From Oscillospiraceae bacterium (lineage in GTDB: Bacteria > Bacillota > Clostridia > Oscillospirales > CAG-272): a DNA stretch of 64,000 nucleotides. The notes below the pieces were generated by a model. That model saw nothing but the letters and a program-made list of their open reading frames with translations, was not told the DNA's origin and ran no database searches. The stretch spans positions 1 through 64,000 of the forward strand of contig QAKK01000038.1 of NCBI GenBank assembly GCA_003343845.1, written 5' to 3'. Shown here one piece after another: positions 7,634 to 16,506 of the stretch (position 1 is its first letter; each line of letters begins with the position of its first letter). A program made the position numbers and the translations under genes.

Positions 7634-8926
7634 TTATAAATTGAGGTCGGCGCGGATATAGCCGTCTTCGATCTTGTCTAACCTGACCTTACGCAACTCG
7701 CCGTGCAGATCCGCGTCGGACGCGGCGCGCACCTCGGCAAAGGCGGCGGTGTGTCCGCTCCACAGCCCGCCGATCTTCTGTTCAAACAGGACAGTCTCGG
7801 TCGGGTGCGCTGCGAGAATTTCGGCAAGGCAGTGTGCCGTACTTTCGGCGGAGAGGGCGATCAGCGCCTGCGAGCGCGCATGCTTGACCTCCTCTGGAAT
7901 CTGATCCGGCATTTTTGCGGCGGGCGTGCCCGCACGCTTTGAGTATTTGAACACATGCGTCGCAAGGAAGCCGACACGGCGGGCAAATTCCATCGTCTCG
8001 GCGAAGTCCTCGTCGGTCTCGCCGGGGAAACCGACGATAAAGTCGGTGGTGAACTGCACACCGGGCAGCGCCGCGCGGGTGTTTTCGATGTTCCGCAGCG
8101 CCGTTTCCGCATTGTATTTGCGCCGCATGGCGGCAAGTGTGCGCGATGAGCCGCTCTGCATGGAGAGGTGAAAATGCGGCGTGAGCTTTCCGACCTTTGC
8201 AATGCGGTCGAGAAAGGCGGGGCGCATCAGCGTCGGTTCGAGCGAGCCGAGACGGATGCGCTCGATGCCGTCGATGCCGTTCACCGCGTCGAGCAGGTCG
8301 CACAGGCTCTCGCCCGTGTCCGCGCCGAAGGACGCGGTCTCAATGCCGGTCAGCACCACCTCGCGCACACCTGCGTCGGTGAGTGCGCGCGCCTCGGCGA
8401 CGACATCGGCAATTTTCTTGGAGCGGACGTGCCCGCGCGCATCCGGAATCTTGCAGTAGGCGCAGCGGTTATCACAGCCGTCCTCGATCTTGATGTAGGC
8501 GCGGGTGCGCGGCGCATGCAGGATGCGCATGGACTCAAAGTCCGCGCCTGCAAGCGGGGCGACCTCGATCTTCGGGATCGCCTTGCCGTCGAGCAGCTCG
8601 AGTGCGCGTTCCACCGTGCGCAGCTTGTTCTGTGTGCCGCAGACGTAGGCAACGCCGTCGATGGCGGAGACAGATTCGGGCGATACCTGCGAATAGCAGC
8701 CGCAGACCATGATCTTCGTTTCGGGCGACTGCCGCACCAGGCGGCGGATCAGCTGGCGGCACTTGCGGTCGCCCTCGGCGGTCACGGTGCAGGTGTTGAT
8801 CACGGCGATGTCGGCGCCCTCCGTCACCGGTGTAAAACCGCGGCGCACCGCCTCTTCGAGGATGGCTTCGCTCTCGTACTGGCTGACCTTGCAGCCCAGG
8901 GTATAGACCGCGAATGTCCGGTGCAT
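7634..8926 (-). CDS. mtaB: tRNA t6A37 methylthiotransferase MtaB
   Basis: About 430 residues. The N-terminal MTTase half starts MHRTFAVYTLGCKVSQYESEAI and has the three Cys of the auxiliary [4Fe-4S] cluster (GCKVSQYE, the Cys in NTCTV, GCYSQV). The radical-SAM motif is CDNRCAYC. GCKVSQYES rather than the MiaB form GCQMN identifies the MtaB/YqeV branch, which converts t6A to ms2t6A at A37 of ANN-decoding tRNAs. I chose the ATG at 8926, seven bases after AAGGAGG, over an earlier Met at 8956 that lies upstream of that site. Confidence 0.92.
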   Translation of the reverse strand: MHRTFAVYTLGCKVSQYESEAILEEAVRRGFTPVTEGADIAVINTCTVTAEGDRKCRQLIRRLVRQSPETKIMVCGCYSQVSPESVSAIDGVAYVCGTQNKLRTVERALELLDGKAIPKIEVAPLAGADFESMRILHAPRTRAYIKIEDGCDNRCAYCKIPDARGHVRSKKIADVVAEARALTDAGVREVVLTGIETASFGADTGESLCDLLDAVNGIDGIERIRLGSLEPTLMRPAFLDRIAKVGKLTPHFHLSMQSGSSRTLAAMRRKYNAETALRNIENTRAALPGVQFTTDFIVGFPGETDEDFAETMEFARRVGFLATHVFKYSKRAGTPAAKMPDQIPEEVKHARSQALIALSAESTAHCLAEILAAHPTETVLFEQKIGGLWSGHTAAFAEVRAASDADLHGELRKVRLDKIEDGYIRADLNL

Positions 8927-9036
8927 GAGACCGCCTCCTTTTCGATGCAACATCAAACCACTTTATCATACCACACTTTTTTCGCCGCGTAAATAGAAAA
9001 ATGTTTGTTTTGACATATGAAAATCCGCAAAACGGC

Positions 9037-9066
9037 TTGCAAAAGGGTGGGCTGCGGTGGTATAAT
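9037..9066 (+). promoter_or_regulatory. Promoter of upp operon
   Basis: -35 TTGCAA (9037-9042), 18 bp, -10 TATAAT (9061-9066). Confidence 0.8.
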
Positions 9067-9107
9067 AACATGAAAATGAAATAGCCGAAAGGCGGACTGG
9101 AGACACA

Positions 9108-9737
9108 ATGAGTAAATTACATGTATTCGATCATCCCCTGATCGCGCATAAGCTGTCGATTATGCGCCAGACCAAGACCGGTTCCAAGGACTTCCGCGAA
9201 CTGCTCAACGAGATCGCGATGCTGATGGGCTACGAGATCACGCGCGACCTGCCGGTTGAGGACTACGAGATCGAGACCCCCCTCGAGAAGATGGCGGGCA
9301 AGCGCATCTCCGGCAAGAAGCTGGCGATCGTGCCGATCCTGCGTGCAGGCCTCGGCATGGTGGACGGTCTGCTCACCCTCGTGCCCGTTGCCAAGGTCGG
9401 TCACATCGGTCTGTACCGCGACCCCGAGACGCACACACCGGTCGAATACTACTGCAAGCTGCCCGAGGATATTGAGAACCGCATTGTCATCCTGGTTGAC
9501 CCCATGCTGGCAACCGGCGGCAGCGCGATCGACGCGATCAATATGCTCAAGAAGCGCGGCGTCTCCAACATCCGTTTCATGTGTCTCGTTGCTGCACCCG
9601 AGGGTGTTGCCGCACTCCAGGCGGCGCATCCCGACGTGGATATTTTCACGGCTGCGCTGGATCGCCAGCTCAATGAGCACAAGTACATTCTCCCGGGTCT
9701 CGGCGACGCGGGCGACCGCATTTTCGGCACGAAGTAA
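9108..9737 (+). CDS. upp: Uracil phosphoribosyltransferase
   Basis: A 209-residue enzyme, full family length. It makes UMP from uracil and PRPP. The PRPP-binding loop is [21 protein letters not shown], and the C-terminal [32 protein letters not shown] is the conserved uracil-binding tail. It is followed after 3 bases by the pseudouridine synthase gene, so pyrimidine salvage and RNA modification are co-transcribed here. Confidence 0.97.
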   Translation: MSKLHVFDHPLIAHKLSIMRQTKTGSKDFRELLNEIAMLMGYEITRDLPVEDYEIETPLEKMAGKRISGKKLAIVPILRAGLGMVDGLLTLVPVAKVGHIGLYRDPETHTPVEYYCKLPEDIENRIVILVDPMLATGGSAIDAINMLKKRGVSNIRFMCLVAAPEGVAALQAAHPDVDIFTAALDRQLNEHKYILPGLGDAGDRIFGTK

Positions 9738-9740
9738 GCC

Positions 9741-10715
9741 ATGCGCATCCTGACCGTCGGGCAGAACGACGCGGGGCAGCGGCTGGATAAGTTCCTGCAA
9801 AAGGCGCTCTACGGCATGCCGCAATCGCTGATGTACCGGCTGATCCGACAGAAAAAGATCAAGGTCAACCGCAAGCGCGCCGAGGGCGGGCAGATGCTCT
9901 CCGAGGGCGATACGGTGCAGCTGTTTATCGCCGAAGATTTCTTCACGGGCGGTGAACGAAAGGGCAGCGAGAGCGAGCTCTCCCGCGTGCACCCGAACCT
10001 TGACATTGTGTATGAGGATGCAAACATCCTGCTGCTCAACAAGCGCCCGGGCGTGCTGGTGCATGACGACGCCGAGGGGCAGAGCGACACGCTCCTGCTC
10101 CATGCCAAGGCGTATCTCTATCAGAAGGGTGAGTACGATCCCGCTGCGGAGCAGTCCTTTGCGCCCGCGCTCTGCAACCGCATCGACCGCAATACGGGCG
10201 GCGTGGTGATCCTTGCAAAGAATGCCGAGGCGCTGCGCGTGATGAACGAAAAGATCCGGAACGGCGAGGTCTCGAAATTCTATCTGGCGGCGGTGCACGG
10301 CATCCTGCGGAAAAAGAGCGACACGCTCCTTGCCTGGCTGAAGAAGAACCCAGCCACCAATACCGTGAAGATCTACACAGCGTCGGATAAACCGCGCGAT
10401 GCCAAGCGCATCGCCACGCGCTACCGTGTTCTCGCGGAGAAAAACGGCGATTCGCTCATCGAGGTCGAGCTGCTCACAGGCAGGACGCATCAGATCCGCG
10501 CACAGTTTGCCGAGATCGGGCATCCCCTGCTCGGCGACGGCAAGTACGGCGTCAACCGCGACGATCGGCGGCGCGGATATAAGTTTCAGGCACTCTATGC
10601 CTACCGTCTGCGCTTTGATTTTGCGGACACGACGGGGGCGCTCGGCTACCTTTGCGGTAAAGAATACAGGCTTCCCGAGGGGGCTGTCTGGTTTGTCCCC
10701 GATTTTATGGAATGA
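9741..10715 (+). CDS. RluC/RluD-family 23S rRNA pseudouridine synthase
   Basis: A 324-residue protein with an N-terminal S4 RNA-binding domain (about 10-75: RLDKFLQKAL, YRLIRQKKIKVNRKR) and a catalytic domain. The catalytic Asp lies in NRIDRNTGGVVILAKN (usually HRLDxxTSG), and the active-site Arg/His segment is GRTHQIRAQFAEIGHPLLGDGKYG. It probably modifies large-subunit rRNA; which uridines cannot be told from sequence. A spacing of 3 bases after upp and 12 before the cyclophilin suggests one operon. Confidence 0.92.
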   Translation: MRILTVGQNDAGQRLDKFLQKALYGMPQSLMYRLIRQKKIKVNRKRAEGGQMLSEGDTVQLFIAEDFFTGGERKGSESELSRVHPNLDIVYEDANILLLNKRPGVLVHDDAEGQSDTLLLHAKAYLYQKGEYDPAAEQSFAPALCNRIDRNTGGVVILAKNAEALRVMNEKIRNGEVSKFYLAAVHGILRKKSDTLLAWLKKNPATNTVKIYTASDKPRDAKRIATRYRVLAEKNGDSLIEVELLTGRTHQIRAQFAEIGHPLLGDGKYGVNRDDRRRGYKFQALYAYRLRFDFADTTGALGYLCGKEYRLPEGAVWFVPDFME

Positions 10716-10727
10716 GAGGTGTTTTGG

Positions 10728-11204
10728 ATGGTACGCATTGAAATGGAGGACGGCGGCGTCATCACGATCGCGCTCGATCACGATGCCGCACCGAAAACGG
10801 TTGAGAATTTTGAGAAGCTCGTCTCCGAGGGCTTTTATGACGGGCTGATCTTTCACCGCGTCATCCGCGGCTTTATGATCCAGGGCGGTGACCCCACCGG
10901 CACCGGCATGGGCGGCGCGGATGAGAACATCGTCGGCGAGTTTGCGCTCAACGGGCATCCCAATCCGATCAGTCACAAGCGCGGCGTGATCTCCATGGCG
11001 CGTGCGCAGGACTTCAATTCTGCGTCCTCGCAGTTCTTTATCGTGCATGAGGATGCGCCGTATCTGGATGAGCAGTATGCCGCATTCGGGCATGTCGTGG
11101 ACGGCATGGACGTGGTGGACGAGATCGCCAATGTCCCCACCGGGTACATGGATCGTCCCCGCACCGATATGCGCATGAAAAAGGTCACCCTTGTGGAAGA
11201 CTGA
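10728..11204 (+). CDS. Cyclophilin-type peptidyl-prolyl isomerase
   Basis: A 158-residue cytoplasmic cyclophilin with the full core: FHRVIRGFMIQGGDPTGTGMGG (catalytic Arg), SMARAQDFNSASSQFFIVHED and AFGHVVDGMDVVDEIA. It speeds prolyl bond isomerisation during folding. The start at 10728 follows GAGAGGTG; an earlier Met at 10719 has no room for a binding site. It is the last gene of the upp operon and is followed by a terminator. Confidence 0.94.
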   Translation: MVRIEMEDGGVITIALDHDAAPKTVENFEKLVSEGFYDGLIFHRVIRGFMIQGGDPTGTGMGGADENIVGEFALNGHPNPISHKRGVISMARAQDFNSASSQFFIVHEDAPYLDEQYAAFGHVVDGMDVVDEIANVPTGYMDRPRTDMRMKKVTLVED

Positions 11205-11227
11205 TTGTAAAAAATATCATTTTTCGA

Positions 11228-11264
11228 TGCATCCGAACGGAGAAACCCCGTTCGGGTGTATTTT
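11228..11264 (+). terminator. Terminator of upp operon
   Basis: 11-bp stem CATCCGAACGG / CCGTTCGGGTG (11230-11258), then TATTTTTTG. Confidence 0.88.
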
Positions 11265-11333
11265 TTGTATTCTGACGCTTTTCGTTAGATTGCGCGATAC
11301 CTGCAAGAAAACGGAAGATAACGGAAAATCCCC

Positions 11334-11363
11334 TTGTATGCCCCGGATTACCTATGGTATAAT
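11334..11363 (+). promoter_or_regulatory. Promoter of the peptidase E-like gene
   Basis: -35 TTGTAT (11334-11339), 18 bp, -10 TATAAT (11358-11363). Confidence 0.7.
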
Positions 11364-11396
11364 ATAGGCAAATCGGAAATACAGGGGGATTCTTTC

Positions 11397-12077
11397 ATGA
11401 AACTGTTTTTGAGCGGCGGTGCGGCGGACGGCAATCCGGGCTACCACGGATTTTTGGAGGCGGTCGATCGCACAAAGCCGATCCTTTATATTTGTTTTGC
11501 AGTGGCGCCGCGCAACCGCGTTGCCCGCTATGCGGACTTTGCCGCGCGCATGGCGCGGGAAGGCGTGCTTTCCACGCGGCTCTGTGACAGCGCCGCATGG
11601 CTCGGTGAGGCGGATCTCAGCGCGTTCGGCGGCATCTTTTGCAGCGGCGGCAACACCTATCGTCTCCTGAAAAGCCTTCGGGAGCATGGCGGCATCGAGA
11701 ATATCAAAGCCTATCTCGCCGCCGGCGGCGTCTGGTACGGCAGCAGCGCGGGCGCGGTCGTGTGCGGCGCGGACATTCAGCCGATCTGCTATATGGACCC
11801 GAATACGGTCGCGCTGCGCGACACGCGCGGGCTGAACCTCATCGGCGGGTGGTCGACGGTGGCGCATTACAATTCCTCTGCCGAGCCGGAGGTCAACGAA
11901 GAGTTCAACGCGGCGGTCGCCGAGCTTGCCAAGGATTATCCGAAACTGCTGGGGCTGCCCGAGGCAACGAGCGTGGTGGTCGAGGACGGCAGAAAGTATA
12001 TCTGCGGCGCACCCTGCCCGGTCTTTGAGGGCGGCGTGCAGACCCGCATTCTCGCCGATGGCGAGGCGTTCGATTAA
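11397..12077 (+). CDS. Peptidase E-like (S51) / class I GATase-like protein
   Basis: A 226-residue protein with the S51 fold: GGIFCSGGNTYRLLKSL (strand-turn with oxyanion Gly), nucleophile Ser117 in YGSSAGAVV, and LNLIGGWSTVAHYNSSAEP, where the His may complete the catalytic set. Dipeptidase E cleaves Asp-X dipeptides; cyanophycinase-like relatives share this core, so the substrate is uncertain. The start at 11397 has AGGGGG nine bases upstream; an earlier Met precedes the promoter and cannot be used. It is the last GC-rich gene before the AT-richer island. Confidence 0.78.
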   Translation: MKLFLSGGAADGNPGYHGFLEAVDRTKPILYICFAVAPRNRVARYADFAARMAREGVLSTRLCDSAAWLGEADLSAFGGIFCSGGNTYRLLKSLREHGGIENIKAYLAAGGVWYGSSAGAVVCGADIQPICYMDPNTVALRDTRGLNLIGGWSTVAHYNSSAEPEVNEEFNAAVAELAKDYPKLLGLPEATSVVVEDGRKYICGAPCPVFEGGVQTRILADGEAFD

Positions 12078-12128
12078 CGCAGAAAAGGCGGCTTCCGCCG
12101 CGCGGGACACTGATGGAGAAAACAAACG

Positions 12129-12791
12129 ATGAATGAGATATATGCTTACAACGAGTATCTGCGGCAGGAATACGAGCGGACGCATGATATATCCGTCTTG
12201 GAAAAATACATCGTTTCCGAGACGGTTTGCCCGATTGGAGACTATGAGAATGCAAAGAAGCTGATCCGGGCGCATTACCGTGAGCAAACCAACAGCACGC
12301 TGCTGATCATCGGTGCGCATCTTGCGCAATATTGGGGTGCCGATCACAATGATTTTCTGGATATTCTGAATGCCATGTATGATTATCTTCCGGCAGAAGA
12401 ACAAGCGATCATCAGCTATCTGCGGGCGGAAGAGATGCTCAGGGATTATGATTTTGACTACAAAAACTCTGCCGCGTATAAACAGCATTTGATAGACTCT
12501 GTGTCAAAATCAGATTTTCCGTTTGTATATAATCGTGAAAAACTGGCGGAGGTATCTCCCCCAAAGCAGGCAGCGGCATTGCTTCGGGAAGCGATTGCCT
12601 ATACGGATGTGTCCGTTGCGCTTGAAGAATATACTCCGGATGCGTACTTCTGTGAACCGAAAGCATTTATTGATGAACTCATTTTGGGAACACAGGTGCC
12701 ATACGACAGATTGAGAGAATTGCGTGAGAAGCTTGAACGTGTCGAGCAATCCTGCCCGCAGCAAGGATTACGGAGAAAGGATGAACCATGA
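12129..12791 (+). CDS. Unrecognised 220-residue protein, first gene of accessory island
   Basis: I do not recognise this protein. It is predicted soluble, acidic and helical, rich in Tyr, Glu and Leu, and could be repeat-like (ALLIIGAHLAQYWGADHNDFLDILNAMYDYLP), with no signal peptide or membrane segment. Codon use is clearly AT-richer than in neighbours upstream. Its stop overlaps the next start (ATGA at 12788-12791), so translation is probably coupled. Short, unrelated, tandem soluble genes are seen in polymorphic-toxin immunity arrays; that idea is inference from layout only. Confidence 0.7.
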   Translation: MNEIYAYNEYLRQEYERTHDISVLEKYIVSETVCPIGDYENAKKLIRAHYREQTNSTLLIIGAHLAQYWGADHNDFLDILNAMYDYLPAEEQAIISYLRAEEMLRDYDFDYKNSAAYKQHLIDSVSKSDFPFVYNREKLAEVSPPKQAAALLREAIAYTDVSVALEEYTPDAYFCEPKAFIDELILGTQVPYDRLRELREKLERVEQSCPQQGLRRKDEP

Positions 12792-13312
12792 TCAAACGTT
12801 ATTATATTGACGCCTTGAACAAACGTCTTCCGTACACCAAATTCATTGATTATATGGTTGCCCATAGCGACGCGTTCTCGGTTGTGTACTTTAAGTATCA
12901 TGATTCCGAGCGGACGAAAAAGTCCACGCGGGAGATGAAAAAACAGCTTGAACCGTATAAACTGTTCTCCTGCAATGTCGACAAGTGGCCGGGCACGAAG
13001 ACGGAAAACGAATTCGGGCATATTTACAGGTTGGCTGTTTACAGATGCGATGAAGCTGTTGCAGACATCCTGAAAACGGTTGACCATCTGTATGCGTGGA
13101 ATTATCCCGCCTTTCCGATGGATCTGGCGTTTTACCGGGACGGATACGCATGGTTTTCATCCTGCGCCCATGAATGGCTGATGTGGTTTTATACAAACGA
13201 TGCACTTGCCGTGGAGGCGCTGACTGCACAGGGGCTGTCCGTAGAAGAAGACGGAGAGAAAGACATTGAAAAAATGTTTCTTCTGCCCGCCGCTGCCGCA
13301 AAAAAGCTTTGA
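12788..13312 (+). CDS. Unrecognised 174-residue protein
   Basis: I do not recognise this protein. It is soluble and rich in aromatic residues (AFYRDGYAWFSSCAHEWLMWFYT), with no export signal. It overlaps the preceding gene by 4 bases and is separated from the next by 27, so it belongs to the same transcript. AT-rich codon use marks it as part of the island. The Trp/Tyr-rich C-terminal half resembles the general style of small immunity proteins, but no family assignment can be made. Confidence 0.7.
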   Translation: MIKRYYIDALNKRLPYTKFIDYMVAHSDAFSVVYFKYHDSERTKKSTREMKKQLEPYKLFSCNVDKWPGTKTENEFGHIYRLAVYRCDEAVADILKTVDHLYAWNYPAFPMDLAFYRDGYAWFSSCAHEWLMWFYTNDALAVEALTAQGLSVEEDGEKDIEKMFLLPAAAAKKL

Positions 13313-13339
13313 TATAAGCGGAAGAAAAGGCTGAAAAGT

Positions 13340-13798
13340 ATGATAGATAAAGTTCTCTCTGTATATGAGAATGTTGATTCCGCACGCATCATTATTTGTC
13401 CGTGCAGTCAATTTGCAGATAAAGGCGGCTTTTATGAAACTCCGCTTGTGCGTATCATCCCGGTTCCTTATGCGGATGAGCAGCTTGCCGAGGCGATTGC
13501 CGAAGGGTTTCAGAATTGCAATCGGGTATTGGATGTGAACGAAGACGAATGGGACAAAAAACCGCTATATCGCGCGTTCGGCGTAAAAAGCTTGCGAGGG
13601 CAACTGCGGCATAATAAGCTTGTCGATGTCAGGATAACCGACACGCAGATTGAAATTTTCGGCGGTGTCCCGGAAGGCGGTGGGTATTCCTTTTTCTGCC
13701 GCCGTGGTCTTTACAGCTATCTTCCACTTGATGCAGACGGGATAACCATAGCAGCAACCGTGCGTGAGCTGCTCGAAAAAGTCAAACCGCATAAATAA
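13340..13798 (+). CDS. Unrecognised 152-residue protein
   Basis: I do not recognise this protein. It has no signal or membrane segment, and alternating beta-type stretches (RIIICPCSQF, LVDVRITDTQIEIFGG) suggest a small alpha/beta fold. The ending ITIAATVRELLEKVKPHK looks helical. The ribosome binding site before 13340 is weak (a GAAAAGG-type stretch), suggesting lower translation than its neighbours. It lies in the same orientation and composition class as the other island genes. Confidence 0.68.
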   Translation: MIDKVLSVYENVDSARIIICPCSQFADKGGFYETPLVRIIPVPYADEQLAEAIAEGFQNCNRVLDVNEDEWDKKPLYRAFGVKSLRGQLRHNKLVDVRITDTQIEIFGGVPEGGGYSFFCRRGLYSYLPLDADGITIAATVRELLEKVKPHK

Positions 13799-13843
13799 TG
13801 AATCGGAACATGCAAACACAAGACGAATGCTTGGAGGATAAAA

Positions 13844-14137
13844 ATGACAAAAACCGTATTGGCAACAATAAAATTTATAGATCCGCTGCGCGGGCAGAAA
13901 TTCATTGTCCCCTCAAATGCAAAATATGGTCCTATCATTCGATTTTCTGACCAGAAGTTATCTGATGAAGGATCATGGAGTGCAATTCTTGTGTTCAAAA
14001 AGAGAAATCCGGACGGCAGCATTTTGGCAGAGCTTTCATATCTGAGCGAATTGGCGCCGGTCGAGCACCTTGTGTCCGGCAATACATTTGAACTTTTTGA
14101 GGGACCGCACAAAGTCGCGCAGGGCGTTATTTTATAG
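13844..14137 (+). CDS. Small beta-barrel protein resembling the EF-Tu C-terminal domain
   Basis: A 97-residue single-domain protein. The pattern ATIKFIDPLRGQKFIVPSN, YGPIIRF and GNTFELFEGPHKVAQGVIL resembles EF-Tu domain III, where the strand ending in REGxxxVGxGxI closes the barrel. Small stand-alone versions occur in Firmicutes next to unrelated small genes; function unknown. A strong GGAGG site lies seven bases before the ATG. Confidence 0.65.
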   Translation: MTKTVLATIKFIDPLRGQKFIVPSNAKYGPIIRFSDQKLSDEGSWSAILVFKKRNPDGSILAELSYLSELAPVEHLVSGNTFELFEGPHKVAQGVIL

Positions 14138-14183
14138 CCATGCGGTTTGTTTGTGTACAGTCGCAAAAATAAAAAGAGCGAGG

Positions 14184-14720
14184 ATGAGCGTAGTGATCAA
14201 TTTTCTGTGCGGAGATTACTATTTGTACGTGTCAGAATATGATTCTGAAAATGAAATGTTAGAAAAACTGCGCGGAAAGAATGATTCTATCATTTTGAAG
14301 AAGTCCGAGCATGTGCTGAACAGCTATATGATTAACGGCTGTTGCGAAATGGACGGTAAATCAATCGGGATAGGAATTCTATCGTCTGATCCGGAAGTGG
14401 CACCAACCGTTTCATTTGACCCGTTTGGTTTTCTGTATATTCAAAACGGACAGATTTTTTCAGTTGTTGATTTGAATCAGAAAGTAACGGTTTTTGAGCA
14501 TCAGGCGATGTGCGATGTGTTCTTTTTCAAGGTGTTCCCCAAAGCTATACTGTTGGTTGAAGAAATCCAAATCGAATTGCTCTCCCGCACAGGAGACTGT
14601 ATTCGTTCCTATGCGTTTGATGATGTTTTGGAAGATTATCAGATAATTGGAACAAATTTACATTATAAAACGCAGTCAAATACAGGAACCGTAGACTTAA
14701 AAGAGTTCGGGTTGCTTTAA
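14184..14720 (+). CDS. Unrecognised 178-residue protein
   Basis: I do not recognise this protein. It is soluble and beta-rich (GFLYIQNGQIFSVVDLNQKVTVFEH, AILLVEEIQIELLSRTGDCIRSYAF), with alternation like short propeller or immunity-type folds. The start is uncertain. ATG 14184 directly abuts the GAGCGAGG ribosome binding site, so the in-frame GTG at 14193, nine bases after it, may be the true start; the longer reading upstream to 14070 overlaps the preceding gene and is unlikely. AT-rich codons. Confidence 0.66.
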   Translation: MSVVINFLCGDYYLYVSEYDSENEMLEKLRGKNDSIILKKSEHVLNSYMINGCCEMDGKSIGIGILSSDPEVAPTVSFDPFGFLYIQNGQIFSVVDLNQKVTVFEHQAMCDVFFFKVFPKAILLVEEIQIELLSRTGDCIRSYAFDDVLEDYQIIGTNLHYKTQSNTGTVDLKEFGLL

Positions 14721-14785
14721 CAGCAGACAACCAAGGCAGAATCAATAGTACGAGTAGACGACGATATACCGGAGGTGAAAGCGGA

Positions 14786-15106
14786 ATGACACAGACGGAA
14801 AGCTGCAATTGCGCCGCAGTGGATGATGAAAAAATCGACACATGGCAGAAATTTAAGAAAGCAAAAGAATACTTTGAAGCGCAGGTAAAGCAGGGGATTT
14901 TTGAAGAAGAAAAAGTCGCCGAGCCCTATTATACATGGGAAGCCAATCTATGGAAAGGCGAATGGGGATCGACGAAATGGTATGCTACAAAATGGTACAA
15001 ATGCCGCGTATGTGGTTGCCTATGGGAATTTGAATACCCTGATTTTCCGTCTTGCGGCTTTATTCGAAAATTTGAAGACGGAAAATATGTACCGAGAGGG
15101 TATTGA
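14786..15106 (+). CDS. Unrecognised 106-residue protein with possible zinc site
   Basis: I do not recognise this protein. The N-terminal part is helical and charged (DTWQKFKKAKEYFEAQVKQGIF); the C-terminal half is Trp-rich and contains CRVCGCLWEF and a further Cys in FPSCGFI, which could bind a metal. A strong GGAGGTGAAA site precedes the ATG. Its stop is followed at 24 bases by the next start, so the two are probably co-transcribed. Confidence 0.68.
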   Translation: MTQTESCNCAAVDDEKIDTWQKFKKAKEYFEAQVKQGIFEEEKVAEPYYTWEANLWKGEWGSTKWYATKWYKCRVCGCLWEFEYPDFPSCGFIRKFEDGKYVPRGY

Positions 15107-15129
15107 AAGCAACGGGAGATCAACATGCT

Positions 15130-16035
15130 ATGAAAAACAATTTTTCACGGGGCTTTGCAAAATTGCTTTTGCCAATCGTTTTATTCTGCGCGGTGCTCCT
15201 CGGCGCCTATCTGCTGGCTATACTATATTTTGGAAACTCTGCAAATTACGAAGCCGTGTTTACAGGTACGCTGCCGGCATTCCTTTTGTCGTGCGGCTGC
15301 GGTGTGGTGTTGGGCTGCGCGGGTACGCTTCTGCTTTTGAAACGAAAGGAAAATAACGTATATCTTGCGCCGACTTTGGCTTGCGCAGGATGCTGGGTGT
15401 CGGTTTTTACCGTACTGTTCTCCGCGAGTGCAAACGGTGTTGCAGAGCATACAACCTATCGGACTTGCGCTGTTATTCTCGCTATGTTCGGAAGTGCATT
15501 TCTCTCTGCCGGGGTTACGCTTGGTTTTGTATATCGCAGAAGCGGCACGGCAAAGGCAATCGGGCACATGACCGCCGGCGTTGCTGCGTTACTCCTGCTT
15601 ATGGTTTTTATACCGATGAAACTGTGCCTGAACGCTTTGCCGAATCCGGAAAATGGATCGTATTATATTGTAGACCCCTCCGATTCTACGATTGTCGGCG
15701 ACGAAAACGGCTTTTTTGAGGAATCTGCACGGAAGACCTTCAGCTTGGAACGGCAATTCGGGGGCGGGGTGTCGCAAAGACTGTGGCGAGAAGAAGGCAC
15801 GCTCTTTATTTTGTATGGAGAAGCGCAGAAAGAAAAAGGCTCTGAAGCGGACGACGGAACCGAGCATTATCGGATCATCGCAAGCGACTGGGATGTATAT
15901 GGAGCTGTGAGCAGACATGGTTTTTGCAGCGCCGTTTTGCCGCGGCACTATCTGAACCTGTATGATTCTGCATGGGTAGATGCTATCCTTGACCGGCTGT
16001 TCTTTATCCATGACGGACAGACGGCATATTTTTAA
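15130..16035 (+). CDS. Five-helix membrane protein, unknown function
   Basis: A 301-residue protein with about five hydrophobic helices in the first 180 residues (LLLPIVLFCAVLLGAYLLAI; LPAFLLSCGCGVVLGCAGTL; a third near LACAGCWVSVFTVLF; AVILAMFGSAFLSAGVTL; VAALLLLMVFIPM), then a soluble C-terminal domain of about 110 residues. The ATG at 15130 follows GGGAG; an in-frame TTG at 15103 overlaps the preceding gene and is less likely. It is the only island gene besides the ABC exporter with membrane segments. Function unknown. Confidence 0.7.
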   Translation: MKNNFSRGFAKLLLPIVLFCAVLLGAYLLAILYFGNSANYEAVFTGTLPAFLLSCGCGVVLGCAGTLLLLKRKENNVYLAPTLACAGCWVSVFTVLFSASANGVAEHTTYRTCAVILAMFGSAFLSAGVTLGFVYRRSGTAKAIGHMTAGVAALLLLMVFIPMKLCLNALPNPENGSYYIVDPSDSTIVGDENGFFEESARKTFSLERQFGGGVSQRLWREEGTLFILYGEAQKEKGSEADDGTEHYRIIASDWDVYGAVSRHGFCSAVLPRHYLNLYDSAWVDAILDRLFFIHDGQTAYF

Positions 16036-16059
16036 GCATGTCGGAGGGCGTATAGAAGT

Positions 16060-16305
16060 ATGGTTTTTTGCTGTGAATCCATGGAGTATTCGCCGAATGG
16101 ATCGATTTGTTTCGGAAATTGCGGCTGCGGTCGGGGCTCCGATGCACATTATTTTGGGTGCGCCGCTGATATGCAATGAAACGACGCTTGTGTTGCCTCG
16201 GATCAGCACTATAATCATGGCTGTATGAATGCATTAATGCCCGCTTTTCCCGATCGATTTAATAAGGTGAAAGACAGTATTCTGAATCATATTGCAGTAG
16301 AATAA
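16060..16305 (+). pseudogene. Cys-rich small frame interrupted by an in-frame TGA
   Basis: From ATG 16060 the frame encodes 39 residues rich in Cys and Gly (SICFGNCGCGRGSDAHYFGC), then a TGA at 16177-16179, then 41 more coding-like residues (VASDQHYNHGCMNALMPAFP ... SILNHIAVE) to TAA 16303. The sense on both sides of the TGA suggests a gene broken by a nonsense change, or less likely recoding. Another frame (mod 2) is also open to 16228, so the reading is not certain. Confidence 0.35.
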
Positions 16306-16310
16306 TACAT

Positions 16311-16442
16311 TCAACCAGTATTTCGAATTTGTATTCGGATATTAAATTTTTAACTAGGCAAGCAAATGAGTTTTATTTTGAATACTCAAGTTCTGAGAAA
16401 GCGTATGAAAAAGTCAATACAATATTGAAAAACAACACTTAA
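16311..16442 (+). pseudogene. Frameshifted coding remnant
   Basis: A second frame without a start encodes LYSDIKFLTRQANEFYFEYS followed by SEKAYEKVNTILKNNT and a stop. It follows the broken Cys-rich frame after a shift of frame and looks like the tail of a real, decayed gene. No family recognised. Confidence 0.35.
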
Positions 16443-16506
16443 AGATAATGCTGAAAACACACTGACGGTTTGCTTATAACGTATTTAAATTAGGAGAGGT
16501 AGAAGA

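Larger units (their letters stand above)
16036..16506 (+). other. 471-base decayed stretch upstream of ABC exporter
   Basis: No intact gene of normal size. It holds the interrupted Cys-rich frame (16060-16305), a second coding-like frame ending at 16442, and the ribosome binding site AGGAGAGG (16492-16499) of the exporter. Confidence 0.55.

Noticed and set aside
9117..11093. 658-residue minus-strand open frame
   Set aside because: Antisense shadow of upp, the pseudouridine synthase and the cyclophilin.
16177..16179. TGA as a selenocysteine codon
   Set aside because: No recognisable selenoprotein motif, a second frame break follows and a SECIS could not be shown; decay is simpler.
15980..16228. 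82-residue frame across the end of the membrane protein gene
   Set aside because: Starts inside the preceding gene without a binding site; kept only as an alternative reading of the decayed stretch.
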